A stretch of DNA of 64,000 nucleotides from a bacterium (GTDB taxonomy: Bacteria > Sysuimicrobiota > Sysuimicrobiia > Sysuimicrobiales > Segetimicrobiaceae): contig DATGHU010000026.1 of assembly GCA_035307765.1 (NCBI GenBank), positions 33,418 through 97,417 on the forward strand, in the 5' to 3' direction. Shown here piece by piece: positions 34,178 through 43,159 of the stretch. Under the pieces are notes generated by a model. The model worked only from the letters and a program-made list of their open reading frames with translations, was not told where the DNA came from and searched no databases. Position 1 is the stretch's first letter, and every line of letters begins with the position of its first letter. A program made the position numbers and the translations under genes.

Positions 34178-36301
34178 TCAGTAGGTCTCCTGCGGGTCCA
34201 TCTCCGCGGTGAGCCGCCCGGTGCGGACGGCGCTCGTCGCGGCGAGGGCGGCGCGCGCCGCCGCTCGCACCGATTCTCCGTCGACGGCTCTCAGCAGGAA
34301 CTGGTAGCGAAACACGCCGTGCGCGCCGAGGCCGCGCGCCGGGGCCGGCCCGAGGACGTCGACTTCCGATCGGCGCGCCGCCGCGGCGGCCAACTCGGCG
34401 AGCGCCCGGGCGGCCTCCCGCTCCGGGCCGGCCGCCACCACCCTGGCCAGCACGGTGTAGGGCGGATACCCGAATTGACGGCGCACCTCCAGCTCCGCCC
34501 GGTACATCGCCTCATCCCCCGCGACCAACGCCGCGATCGCGGGGTGGTCGGGCACGCGGGTCTGCACGACCGCCTCGCCGCCATCCGCGCCCGCCGCCAG
34601 CGACACCACCGCCCGCAGCTGCTGGAACGTCCGCTCTCCCGCGCGAAAATCCGGCAGGTACAGCGACAGGTCCGCGTCGAGCACCCCGACCAGGCTGGGA
34701 CGCAGCCGGCGGGCGCGCAGCATCAGCTGCGTGCCGACGACGATCCGGAGCCGACCGCCGCGAAACTCCTCGATCACGTTGTCAAACTGCGGGGCCGTCT
34801 CCCGGTCGAGGCGGGCGACGCGATGGTCGGGGAAGATCCGGCCGATCACCGCCTCCACGCGCTCCGTGCCCGCGCCGAACCACCGCAGCGAGACCCCCCG
34901 ACACCGCGGGCAGACGGCCGGGGCCGGCGCGGTCAGCCCGCAGATCCGGCACGAGATGGTGCGGCGCTCGCCGTCATACGGCATCGGCACATCGCACCGC
35001 GGGCACACGACCGCGCGCCCGCACTCCTGACAGAGCAGGACGCGTGCATACCCGACCCGGTTGACGAAGAGGGCGACGCGTCCGCCCGCGCGCAGGTGCC
35101 GCCGCATCGCGCCGACCAGGGTCCGGCTGAGGAGGCCCACATGCCCTCGGCGCCGCTCGGCGCGCATGTCGATCAGCCCGATCCGGGGGGCGGCGACGGT
35201 CGGGGCGAGGCGCACGCACGCGATCCGGCCGGACGCGACCTCCGCGTACGTCTCCACCGACGGGGCCTCAGCGCCCAGCACGACGCGCGCCCCGGTGACC
35301 GCTCCGCGGCGCAGCGCGACCTCCCGTCCGTGATAGCGCGGCGCCCCGTCGGCCTTGTAGGCCGGGTCCTGCTCCTCGTCGACCACGATCAGGCGCAGGC
35401 GCTCCAGCGGCGCGAAGAGCGCCGAGCGGGTCCCGATCACCACGTCCACCCGCCCGCCCACGATCCGTGCCCAGGCGCCCCGGCGTGCGCGCTCCGGCAT
35501 CTCCGAGTGCAGTTCCGCCAGTCGGTCGCCCAGAGCTGCCCGCACGCGGTCCCGCAGGTCGGGCACGAGGGCGATCTCGGGGACCGCGAGCAGAACCTGT
35601 CCCCCACCCCGCACGACCCCGGCGGCGGCGGCGAGGATCCACCGCTGCCGCGCCTCGGGATCCCCCCAGAGGAGCACCGACTCCTGCGGCGCGGGCCCTG
35701 CCCCATCGGGGGGCGGTTCCCCGGATGGGACCGCGGCGGGGCGGACGGGGGGCACAGGATCCCTGACCACCACCGCGCCTTGGACGACGAGGCGGCGCAG
35801 TGCCGGCCGGCCCCCGGCGCGCACGAGATCGTCCACCGCCACCTCGCCCCCCGACCGGAGCGCCTCGAGGATCGCCGCCTGGCGGGTGCCCATCCGGCGG
35901 GCGGAGCTGGGGACGACCCCGAGGACCGCCGTGGATGGAGCGCGGTCGCGGGCGCGGCGGATGACCTCGGGCGGGATCAGGCTGTGCACGGCTTCGAGCA
36001 GCGTCGACAATGTCCGATCGGCCAGCCAGCGGGCCAGGTCGAGCATCTGCGGGGTGAAATACGGCTGCGGATCCGCGACCGCCTCGATCCCCCGCAGTTC
36101 GCGCGCGTCGGGTGCGCCCTGCGGGCGAACGGCGATGACGAACCCGTGCGCGGTGCGGGGCCCCAGGGGGACGAGGACGCGGGTCCCGACCTGGACCGAG
36201 CGCCGGAGCGGGTCGGGCAGGCGATAGGTCAGGAGCCGGTCGGCACGGCGGGCGGGCAGATCGAGCAGGACCTCAGCGCACGTCCCCGGCTCACCGATCA
36301 C
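34178..36301 (-). CDS. priA: PriA-family primosomal protein with degenerate helicase motifs
   Basis: 707 residues. The N-terminal 3'-DNA-binding domain (DRLLTYRLPDPLRRSVQVGT), zinc-binding insertion (CQECGRAVVCPRC, CRICGLTAPAPAVCPRC) and C-terminal domain (DLSLYLPDFRAGERTFQQL) are intact. Walker A, normally a Gly-x-Thr-Gly-Ser-Gly-Lys-Thr loop, reads LLWGDPEARQRWILAAAAG, and the DEEH box reads VVDEEQDPAYK. So ATP-driven helicase activity is probably lost, as seen in actinobacterial PriA proteins. It would act structurally in replication restart. Overlaps the flavoprotein stop (ATGA). Confidence 0.9.
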   Translation of the reverse strand: MIGEPGTCAEVLLDLPARRADRLLTYRLPDPLRRSVQVGTRVLVPLGPRTAHGFVIAVRPQGAPDARELRGIEAVADPQPYFTPQMLDLARWLADRTLSTLLEAVHSLIPPEVIRRARDRAPSTAVLGVVPSSARRMGTRQAAILEALRSGGEVAVDDLVRAGGRPALRRLVVQGAVVVRDPVPPVRPAAVPSGEPPPDGAGPAPQESVLLWGDPEARQRWILAAAAGVVRGGGQVLLAVPEIALVPDLRDRVRAALGDRLAELHSEMPERARRGAWARIVGGRVDVVIGTRSALFAPLERLRLIVVDEEQDPAYKADGAPRYHGREVALRRGAVTGARVVLGAEAPSVETYAEVASGRIACVRLAPTVAAPRIGLIDMRAERRRGHVGLLSRTLVGAMRRHLRAGGRVALFVNRVGYARVLLCQECGRAVVCPRCDVPMPYDGERRTISCRICGLTAPAPAVCPRCRGVSLRWFGAGTERVEAVIGRIFPDHRVARLDRETAPQFDNVIEEFRGGRLRIVVGTQLMLRARRLRPSLVGVLDADLSLYLPDFRAGERTFQQLRAVVSLAAGADGGEAVVQTRVPDHPAIAALVAGDEAMYRAELEVRRQFGYPPYTVLARVVAAGPEREAARALAELAAAAARRSEVDVLGPAPARGLGAHGVFRYQFLLRAVDGESVRAAARAALAATSAVRTGRLTAEMDPQETY

Positions 36302-36867
36302 TGCGGGCCCGGGCGCCCACCCAGCCGGGCCGCCACCGTGGAGACGATGGCCTCCGGCTCGGCCATCCGGCCGAGGCCGCTCTTCCCCGACGCCAGCGGC
36401 CCCCGGTCCGGCCCGATCACATCCACGCCGCGGGCGCGGAGCCGCGCCAGATTCTCCTGCACTACGGGGGACTCCGCCATCCGGTCGCTCATCGCGGGGG
36501 CGACGACGAGCGGCGCACGTGTGGCGAGGGCGGTCGCGCTCACGATGTCGCCGGCCAACCCGGCGGCCAGGCGTCCCAGCATGTCCGCGCTCGCGGGAGC
36601 GATCAGGTAGAGATCGGCCAGCTCGCCAAGCGCCACGTGGGGCTCATCCCACGGTCCGTTGGGATCCCACATGTCCGTGATCACCGGGTGATGCGAGAGC
36701 GCCCGGAAGGTTGCCGGCCCCACGAACCGGACGGCGGCCGCGGTCATCAGCACGTAGACGTCGGCGTCTTCCCCGCGCAACCGGCGCACCACCACCGCCA
36801 CCTTGTAGGCGGCGATGCTGCCGGTCACGCCAACAACAACGACGCGCCCCGCCAGACTCCCCGCCAC
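36298..36867 (-). CDS. CoaC-like flavoprotein (phosphopantothenoylcysteine decarboxylase domain only)
   Basis: 189 residues, the flavoprotein half of CoaBC: VVVVGVTGSIAAYKVAVVVR (FMN binding), EPHVALGELADLYLIAPASA with the catalytic His, and APAMSDRMAESPVVQENL with GKSGLGRMAEPEAI. The CoaB synthetase domain is missing and no coaB follows. Two usually conserved Asn positions differ: PASAN reads PASAD and PAMN reads PAMS. Start taken as GTG at 36867, 4 nt after the kinase stop. It may be a diverged CoaC or another Cys-decarboxylase-type flavoenzyme. Confidence 0.8.
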   Translation of the reverse strand: MAGSLAGRVVVVGVTGSIAAYKVAVVVRRLRGEDADVYVLMTAAAVRFVGPATFRALSHHPVITDMWDPNGPWDEPHVALGELADLYLIAPASADMLGRLAAGLAGDIVSATALATRAPLVVAPAMSDRMAESPVVQENLARLRARGVDVIGPDRGPLASGKSGLGRMAEPEAIVSTVAARLGGRPGPQ

Positions 36868-36871
36868 GGCC

Positions 36872-37414
36872 TTAGGAGCGGCAGCCCAGTCGTTCCGCTT
36901 CGAACCGCCGGGCGAGGACGAGGAGCGCATCGACGATCTCCTCTGCGCTCCAGCGGCTGGTGTCCACGATGACGTGGTAGCGGCTGAGATCGGTGAGGTC
37001 GATCTGATACGTGTCGCGATAGCGCCGGCGCTCGCAGTCTTCGCGCGCGCGCAGATCCTCGATCGCCTGCGCCTCCGGCACCCTGTCTCGGGCGGCCACC
37101 CGCGCGCCGCGCACCCCGAGCGGCGCGCGCATCCAGACGCGCAGGTCGCCGTCGATCAACCAGCCGCTCAACCGGCTGTCCACCAGCACCCCGCCCCCGC
37201 GGGCGACCTCCACCTGCATCGCGTCGAGGGCCCGGTCGATCGACTGGTCCCGCTCCGCCAGGCGCCCCAGCGCCTCGAGCGTCAGGCCGCGCCGATAGGC
37301 CTCCTCACGAAACACTTCCCCCGCCGAAAGGTACCGGAGGTCCAGGGCGCGCGCCAGCGCTTTGGCGACCGTGCTCTTGCCGGCACCGATCTCCCCGCTC
37401 ACCGTGACGATCAT
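36872..37414 (-). CDS. cmk: archaeal-type cytidylate kinase (AAA-type nucleotide kinase)
   Basis: 180 residues. Walker [21 protein letters not shown], then [70 protein letters not shown] and [19 protein letters not shown]. This order and length match archaeal-type CMP kinases rather than bacterial Cmk (about 220 residues) or guanylate kinase. It occupies the position where gmk normally follows remA. Likely CMP/dCMP to CDP/dCDP; a related (d)NMP specificity is possible. Coupled to remA by ATGA. Confidence 0.85.
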   Translation of the reverse strand: MIVTVSGEIGAGKSTVAKALARALDLRYLSAGEVFREEAYRRGLTLEALGRLAERDQSIDRALDAMQVEVARGGGVLVDSRLSGWLIDGDLRVWMRAPLGVRGARVAARDRVPEAQAIEDLRAREDCERRRYRDTYQIDLTDLSRYHVIVDTSRWSAEEIVDALLVLARRFEAERLGCRS

Positions 37415-37704
37415 TCGGACTCGACCGCCTCGGCGGGTTCCTCTTCCTCGTCCTCGGCGTCCCCCTTGCTCGTGAAGCGGTGGGCCACCGTTTCGGGCTG
37501 GACGGCGGAAAGGACGACGTGCCCGCTGTCGGTGATGACCACGGCGCGGGTCCGGCGTCCGTAGGTCGCGTCGATGAGGATCCCCTTGTCGCGCGCCTCT
37601 TGAATGATCCGCTTGATCGGAGCGGAGTCGGGGCTGACGATGGCGATGATACGGCTCGCCGCAACGATGTTGCCGAATCCGATGTTGATGAGGCGGGTCT
37701 CCAT
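37411..37704 (-). CDS. remA: RemA-family (DUF370) regulatory protein
   Basis: 97 residues with the diagnostic start [20 protein letters not shown], then [20 protein letters not shown] and [20 protein letters not shown]. In Bacillus RemA is a DNA-binding activator of matrix genes and forms ring-shaped oligomers. An acidic C-terminal tail follows. The ATG at 37704 has GAGGAG 10 nt upstream. Same neighbourhood as in Bacillota (yicC upstream, kinase downstream). Confidence 0.93.
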   Translation of the reverse strand: METRLINIGFGNIVAASRIIAIVSPDSAPIKRIIQEARDKGILIDATYGRRTRAVVITDSGHVVLSAVQPETVAHRFTSKGDAEDEEEEPAEAVESE

Positions 37705-37718
37705 CGGCGCTGTGCTCC

Positions 37719-38597
37719 TCACTCCACGTTCTGGATCTGCTCGCGCAGGCTCTCGAGTTCGCCCTTCACCGCGATCACGGCCCGGGAGATCTCCAGGTCG
37801 TTTGCTTTGCTGCCGATCGTGTTGGCCTCGCGTCCCAGCTCCTGCACGAGAAACTCCAGCGTCCGCCCGAGGGTTCCATCCCCCGCCAGATGATGGCGGA
37901 TCTGGACGAGGTGGCCGCGGAATCGGGTGATCTCCTCCGAGATGTCGCATCGATCGGCGAAAAAGGCCATCTCGGTCGCCACCCGGCCCTCGTCCACGGG
38001 GACCGCCCCCCTCAGCTCTTCGATCCGCTTGGCCAGCCGCCCCGCGTACTCCTTGACCACCGCGGGCGCGCGCCTCTCGATCTCCTCGATCCGCTGTCCC
38101 AGCCGCCCCACCCGCTGCTCCAGGTCGGACGACAACCGCGCGCCCTCGGCCTCCCGCATCGCCACCAGCCGGTCGAGTGCCATCCGCACCCCCTCGGCGA
38201 TGGCGGTCCAACCCGCCTCCAGGTCTTCCTTCTGCTCTTCGATCTTCACGAGGTCGGGGAGACCCGCCAACATCGCCAGATCGGGGGCCCCGGAGAGCCC
38301 GACAGCCTGTTTGAGGTCATTCAGGGCGGTGACGAACGTTCTTGCCAAGTCTAAGTCGACTTTTACTGTTCGCACACGCTTTCCGTAGCTTTCTCTCATT
38401 ATAGCAATCTCAACCCGACCCCGCAAGACGCGCCCCTGCGCGAGGGACCGGATCCGATCCTCAAGGGGGGAGAGCTCCCGCGGAAGGCGCACCACCACCT
38501 CGAGGAACCGGTGGTTGAGCGACCGGATCTCGACGCCGTACCGGCCGATGGAGGTGGTGAGGTCGGCGGTTCCAAACCCCGTCATGCTCCTCAGCAT
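37719..38597 (-). CDS. yicC: YicC/YloC-family endoribonuclease
   Basis: 292 residues. [39 protein letters not shown] at the N-terminus and the C-terminal DUF1732 block [20 protein letters not shown] plus [18 protein letters not shown] are diagnostic. E. coli YicC is an endoribonuclease acting on small RNAs. Start at 38597 overlaps the ATPase stop by 7 nt (ATGCTGA); the second ATG (38585) directly follows GAGGAG and is an alternative. Confidence 0.93.
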   Translation of the reverse strand: MLRSMTGFGTADLTTSIGRYGVEIRSLNHRFLEVVVRLPRELSPLEDRIRSLAQGRVLRGRVEIAIMRESYGKRVRTVKVDLDLARTFVTALNDLKQAVGLSGAPDLAMLAGLPDLVKIEEQKEDLEAGWTAIAEGVRMALDRLVAMREAEGARLSSDLEQRVGRLGQRIEEIERRAPAVVKEYAGRLAKRIEELRGAVPVDEGRVATEMAFFADRCDISEEITRFRGHLVQIRHHLAGDGTLGRTLEFLVQELGREANTIGSKANDLEISRAVIAVKGELESLREQIQNVE

Positions 38598-41362
38598 CTG
38601 CGGCGGCGGTGCCGGCGGATTGTCTTGAAGCGTTCCGAGACGAGAAAGGGCACCCAGGAGAGTCCGGCGACCGCGACCCAATCTCCTCTTCCCAGTGGGG
38701 TCGCCGAGAACACCGTGCGCAGCCCCGGGGCGGTCACCACCAGGACCTGGAGGGCAATCGAGAGCGTCACCGCCCCGAGAAGCCAGCGGTTCGCCGCAAA
38801 CTCCCGCCCGGTCACCGGTCGGTCCGCGGACCGGCAGGAGAAGGCGAAGATGAGCTGGCTGAGGGCGAGGGTCAGGAAGACGAGGGTCCGGCGCTGCGTC
38901 CCCGACTCCCCCCTGACCATCCCCCAGAGATCCGCGGCCCCGCAGGCCGCGGCGATCACCAGGCCGAACGCGAGCACGGCCGTGAGTCCTCCGGCGGCGA
39001 ACGGCGACTGCCTGGCGGGCCGGGGGGGCCGGTGCATCACGGCGGGATCCTGCGGGTCCACGGCCAGCGCCGCCGACGGCAGGCCGTCGGTGACGAGGTT
39101 GATCCAGAGGATCTGGATGGGGGTGAGGACCGCGGCCGCGCCGGCCAGCGTCGCGGCGAGTACCACGGCGACCTCCCCCACGTTGCTGGCGAGCACAAAG
39201 AGCACGAACTTTCGGATGTTCTCGAAGATGGTGCGGCCCTCACCGATCGCCGCCACGATCGTGGCAAAGTGGTCATCGGTGAGAACGAGGTCGGCCGCCC
39301 CGCGCGCCACATCGGTGCCGCCCCGCCCCATCGCGACACCGACGTCGGCCTCGGCCAGGGCGGGAGCGTCGTTTGCCCCGTCGCCGGTCATCGCCACGAT
39401 CTCCCCCGCTCCTCGCAACGCCCCCAGGATCCGGACTTTGTGTTGGGGGGTCGCCCGCGCAAACACCGAGCAGGTTCGAATCGCGTCGGTCATGGCCGCG
39501 TCGGAGAGCCGGTCGAGGTCCGGCCCGGTGAGCGCCGTGCCCGAATCGTCCAGGCCGACCTCGCGCGCGACGGCCAGCGCCGTGCGCGGGTGATCGCCGC
39601 TGATCATCAGCACGCGCACGCCGGCCTCCCTGGCGGCGGCGATCGCGGCCCGCGCCTCGGGGCGGACCGGATCGACGAGGCCGACGAATCCCAGGAACAC
39701 CGCGGACCGGTCGGGGGCGTCGAACAGATCCCCCGGCCCGCGCGCGTCGGGGGGGAGGACGAGCCGGGCGATCGCCACGACCCGCATCCCCTCGGCGGCC
39801 ATCGCCTCCGCGCGGGCGAGGAGGGCAGCCCTGGCCGGGTCGTCGAGCGGCTCCTCCCCCGCCCCGCCGACCCGCGCGGTGCAGAAGGGGACGATGGCCT
39901 CCGCAGCGCCCTTGGCGTATGCCGCCAGCCCGGTCGCGGTGCGGTGGGCGGTGAGCATCCGCTTGCGCTCGGGCGTAAACGGGGTCTCGCCCACCCGTGG
40001 AGCCGTCCGGGCGAGGGCCGCGGGATCGAGCCCCGCCTTCATCGCGGCGGCGGCGAGGGCGGCCTCGAGCGGATCCCCGAACGGCCGCCATCGGCCGCCT
40101 TCCTCCACCACGCCGCCGTCGCTCGCCAGGACGGCCGCCTCGAGCAGGGCGCGGAGCGGCCGGAAGTCGCGGGCGTCTCCGCCGTCCCGGAGGCGCACCT
40201 CGCCGCTCGGCGCGTACCCGGGCCCCGTCACCTCGATGGTTTGCCCGGCCGCCTCGATCCGGCGGACGGCCATCTCATTGACCGTGAGCGTCCCGGTCTT
40301 GTCCGTGCAGACCACGGTGACGGTCCCCAGCGCTTCCACCGCCGCGAGCCGGCGCACGATCGCCCGTTTCCGCGCCATCCGCTGCACGCCGAGCGCGAGC
40401 GCGACGGTCACCGCCGCCGGCAGCCCCTCCGGCACGGCGGCCACCGCCAGGCTGGTGGCGATGAGGAACATCTCGAACGCCGGCCGGCCGTGCGCGCGCC
40501 CGGCGAGGAACACCAGGGCGCACAGCGCGATCGCCCCCACCGCCAGCGAGCGGCCGAGGGCGCTCAGTCGCTCGGTGAGCGGTGTGCGTTTGGGAGGCGC
40601 GGCATCCACCGCCCCGGCGAGCGCGCCGAGCTCGGTCTGGGCTCCCGTCCGGATCACCACCCCTCGGCCCCGGCCGGAGACGACGGCGGTGCCGAGGAAG
40701 GCGAGGGTGTGTTGCTCCGCCAGCGGAGCGTCCTCCGCGCAGCTCCCCTCCGCCTCCTTGCCCGCCGCGGCCGCCTCTCCGGTCAGCAGGGACTCGTCCA
40801 CGGCGAGGACGTGGGTCTCGACCAATCGCAGGTCCGCCGGCACCCGCGCGCCCGAGGTCAGGACGACGAGATCGCCGCGCACGAGGTCCGCCGCCGGCAG
40901 CCTCCGCGGGATCCCGTCGCGGATCACCTCCGCGTGCGGCGCGGCGAGGGTGCGCAGCGCGGCCAGCGCGTGTTCCGCCCGGTGTTCCTGCGCGACCCCA
41001 AGCGCGATGTTGACCGCGACGATCAGCGCGATCGCCAGCGCGTCGACCCGCTGCCCAAGCAGCCATGACACCGCCGCGGCAGCCAGCAGCAGCAGGACGA
41101 AGAATTCCGCGAAGTGCGCCCCGATGCGGCTGACCCACGAGCGCGGGCGGCGCGCCGGCAGCCGGTTGGGGCCCGTCTCGCGCAGGCGGCGTTGCGCGTC
41201 TGCCGTGGTCAGTCCCCGCTGGGGATCGGTCCCCAGGGCGCGGACGACGTCGGGCCAGGGGGTCGCGTGCCAGGACACGGGTCTGGGGTTTCGGGACGGC
41301 GGGAGGGGATTCCCACCGCCGGGCGTCGCGCCGTCCGCATTCGGGGCCGATCGGAGGCGCAT
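38591..41362 (-). CDS. P-type cation ATPase (PMCA/SERCA-like, Ca2+ or Mn2+ family)
   Basis: 923 residues. N-terminal cation-ATPase domain (GLTTADAQRRLRETGPNRL), actuator motif LLTGEAAA (TGE), membrane motif VAAVPEGLPAAVTVALALG (PEGLP), phosphorylation site CTDKTGTLTVNEM, hinge MTGDGANDAPALAEADVGVA and C-terminal transmembrane segments with ILWINLVTDGLPSAALAVDP. Probably exports Ca2+ or Mn2+. The start is uncertain: ATG at 41362 has no good ribosome-binding site, but the divergent rqcH limits further extension. It is coupled to yicC at its 3' end. Confidence 0.9.
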   Translation of the reverse strand: MRLRSAPNADGATPGGGNPLPPSRNPRPVSWHATPWPDVVRALGTDPQRGLTTADAQRRLRETGPNRLPARRPRSWVSRIGAHFAEFFVLLLLAAAAVSWLLGQRVDALAIALIVAVNIALGVAQEHRAEHALAALRTLAAPHAEVIRDGIPRRLPAADLVRGDLVVLTSGARVPADLRLVETHVLAVDESLLTGEAAAAGKEAEGSCAEDAPLAEQHTLAFLGTAVVSGRGRGVVIRTGAQTELGALAGAVDAAPPKRTPLTERLSALGRSLAVGAIALCALVFLAGRAHGRPAFEMFLIATSLAVAAVPEGLPAAVTVALALGVQRMARKRAIVRRLAAVEALGTVTVVCTDKTGTLTVNEMAVRRIEAAGQTIEVTGPGYAPSGEVRLRDGGDARDFRPLRALLEAAVLASDGGVVEEGGRWRPFGDPLEAALAAAAMKAGLDPAALARTAPRVGETPFTPERKRMLTAHRTATGLAAYAKGAAEAIVPFCTARVGGAGEEPLDDPARAALLARAEAMAAEGMRVVAIARLVLPPDARGPGDLFDAPDRSAVFLGFVGLVDPVRPEARAAIAAAREAGVRVLMISGDHPRTALAVAREVGLDDSGTALTGPDLDRLSDAAMTDAIRTCSVFARATPQHKVRILGALRGAGEIVAMTGDGANDAPALAEADVGVAMGRGGTDVARGAADLVLTDDHFATIVAAIGEGRTIFENIRKFVLFVLASNVGEVAVVLAATLAGAAAVLTPIQILWINLVTDGLPSAALAVDPQDPAVMHRPPRPARQSPFAAGGLTAVLAFGLVIAAACGAADLWGMVRGESGTQRRTLVFLTLALSQLIFAFSCRSADRPVTGREFAANRWLLGAVTLSIALQVLVVTAPGLRTVFSATPLGRGDWVAVAGLSWVPFLVSERFKTIRRHRRRRC

Positions 41363-41401
41363 AGGAAGTGCGGCGGTCCCCACCAAATTGGATGCAGGAC
41401 C

Positions 41402-43159
41402 ATGCCCGAAACCGTGGCCGCGCTCTTCGACAGCCTCGCCCTCGCCGCCGTCGCGGGAGAGATCCGCGCGTGCCTGGGCGCGCGCTTTGCCGGGGTGCGC
41501 CAGCCCTCCCCCGATACGATCGCCATTGCCCTGGCGCCCGACCGAACGGTCCGGCATCTGCTCGGCTGCATCCACCCGCAGCGGAGCCGCGTCCACTTCG
41601 CCCCTCGGCCCGAGGCGACGGAGCGGCTCTCGCCGTTCGGGACGCTGATCCGCAGCCGGCTGGCCGAGGCCCGCCTGGGCGCCGTCGAGCAGCCGCGGTT
41701 CAACCGGGTGCTTCGGCTGGGATTCGATGCGCTGGAGGGCCGCGTGTGGTTCGTGGCGGAGGTGATGGGTCGGCACAGCAACCTCATCCTCGCGGACGAC
41801 CGCGTGGTGCTCGGTGCGCTCAAAGTGGTCAGCGCGGCAATGTCGCCGCGGCGGCCGGTCCTGCCGGGACGCCCCTACCTCGCTCCCCCCGCGGACCGCC
41901 CAACGCCCGATGCGCTGGCGCTCGAGGCCCTGGGCAAGCTGCTGGAAAGCCCGCTGCCGCTGGCTCGACGACTGTCCCAGACCGTCTTGGGGATCAGCCC
42001 GACGATGGCACGGGAGGTCGCGGCGCGGGCGGGGGTGGACGCGGAGCGGCCAGCGGAGGCGGCGGCCGCCGCCGCGGCGGCGATCCTGGGGGTTCTGCGG
42101 GAGATCGGGGCGACGCTCGACTCGGGCGCGTTCGCGCCGACGCTCTACACCGAGGAAACGCGGGCCGCGGCGTTCGCGCCGTTCCCGATGCGGATCTTCG
42201 ATCGATGGACGGCGCATCCGACCTCGACGATGAGCGAAGCCGTGGACCGCTTCAGCCGTGATGCCGCCGCGGCCTCCCCGATCGAGGAGCGGCGCGCGCA
42301 GCTCGCGGCCTCGGTCGGCGCGGCGCTGCGGAAGCGCGGGGCCGCGCTCGACCAAAACCGGCGCGCCCTCGCCGACGCTGAGGCCGCCGAGCGCTACCGG
42401 GTGATGGGCGATCTCATCCTGACGTACGCCCGCAACGCGCGGCCGCGAGATGTGGCGCTCCGCGTCCCCGATCATACCGCGGGCGGCGCCGAGATCGAGA
42501 TCCCGCTCGATCCCGCCCTCACCCCCAGCGAGAACGCGCAGCGCTACTTCCGCCGGTACGCGAAGGCCCGGGCGGCGGCGCGGGCAATTCCCGCCCGCAT
42601 CGGCCAATTGGAAGCGGAGGCGCGCGCCCTCCGCGCCGCGCTCGTCCAGATCGAGGCGGCGGGGTCCAGCGATGATTTGTGGGAAATCCGATCAGACCTC
42701 GCCGTTGCGGGAGGAGGAGCACGCACCCCACGCGGCCGGCCTCCGGTGCGAACGGGGCCGCGCCGATACCTGACCGCCGACGGCGCGACGATCCTCGTCG
42801 GACGCAGCGCCCGCGAGAACGACCGGATCACCTTCCACGAGGCCGGCCCCGACGACCTGTGGTTCCACGCCCGGGGGCTGGCGGGGGCGCACGTCGTCCT
42901 GAAAGCCGGCGGCCGCCCCGCCGAGTCGAGCATCGCCGCGGCCGCGCAGGCGGCCGCCTACTACAGCGAGGGGCGCCACGACGCGCAGGTCGCGGTCGAT
43001 TGCGTGCCGCGCAAGCGCGTCCACAAGCCGCGCGGGGCCGCGCCGGGGGCCGTCACCTACTCGGAGGAACGGACGCTGCGCGTCGCCCCCGCCGTGCCGC
43101 CCGGGGAGGCCGGGGGAAGCGACCCCCTACGCGGTGGGGGAAAGCGGGGGCGGGGTTAG
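41402..43159 (+). CDS. rqcH: Rqc2/RqcH-family ribosome quality-control protein (NFACT)
   Basis: 585 residues. NFACT-N (GARFAGVRQPSPDTIAIALA, RFNRVLRLGFDALEGR, EVMGRHSNLILADDR), helix-hairpin-helix and coiled-coil centre (about 180-440), and NFACT-R (ADGATILVGRSARENDRITF, GPDDLWFHARGLAGAHVVLK, AAYYSEGRHDAQVAVD). In Bacillus it binds stalled 50S subunits and adds alanine tails to nascent chains. The ATG at 41402 follows GCAGGACC. Divergent from the ATPase and convergent, with a 4-nt overlap, with the GGDEF gene. Confidence 0.93.
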   Translation: MPETVAALFDSLALAAVAGEIRACLGARFAGVRQPSPDTIAIALAPDRTVRHLLGCIHPQRSRVHFAPRPEATERLSPFGTLIRSRLAEARLGAVEQPRFNRVLRLGFDALEGRVWFVAEVMGRHSNLILADDRVVLGALKVVSAAMSPRRPVLPGRPYLAPPADRPTPDALALEALGKLLESPLPLARRLSQTVLGISPTMAREVAARAGVDAERPAEAAAAAAAAILGVLREIGATLDSGAFAPTLYTEETRAAAFAPFPMRIFDRWTAHPTSTMSEAVDRFSRDAAAASPIEERRAQLAASVGAALRKRGAALDQNRRALADAEAAERYRVMGDLILTYARNARPRDVALRVPDHTAGGAEIEIPLDPALTPSENAQRYFRRYAKARAAARAIPARIGQLEAEARALRAALVQIEAAGSSDDLWEIRSDLAVAGGGARTPRGRPPVRTGPRRYLTADGATILVGRSARENDRITFHEAGPDDLWFHARGLAGAHVVLKAGGRPAESSIAAAAQAAAYYSEGRHDAQVAVDCVPRKRVHKPRGAAPGAVTYSEERTLRVAPAVPPGEAGGSDPLRGGGKRGRG

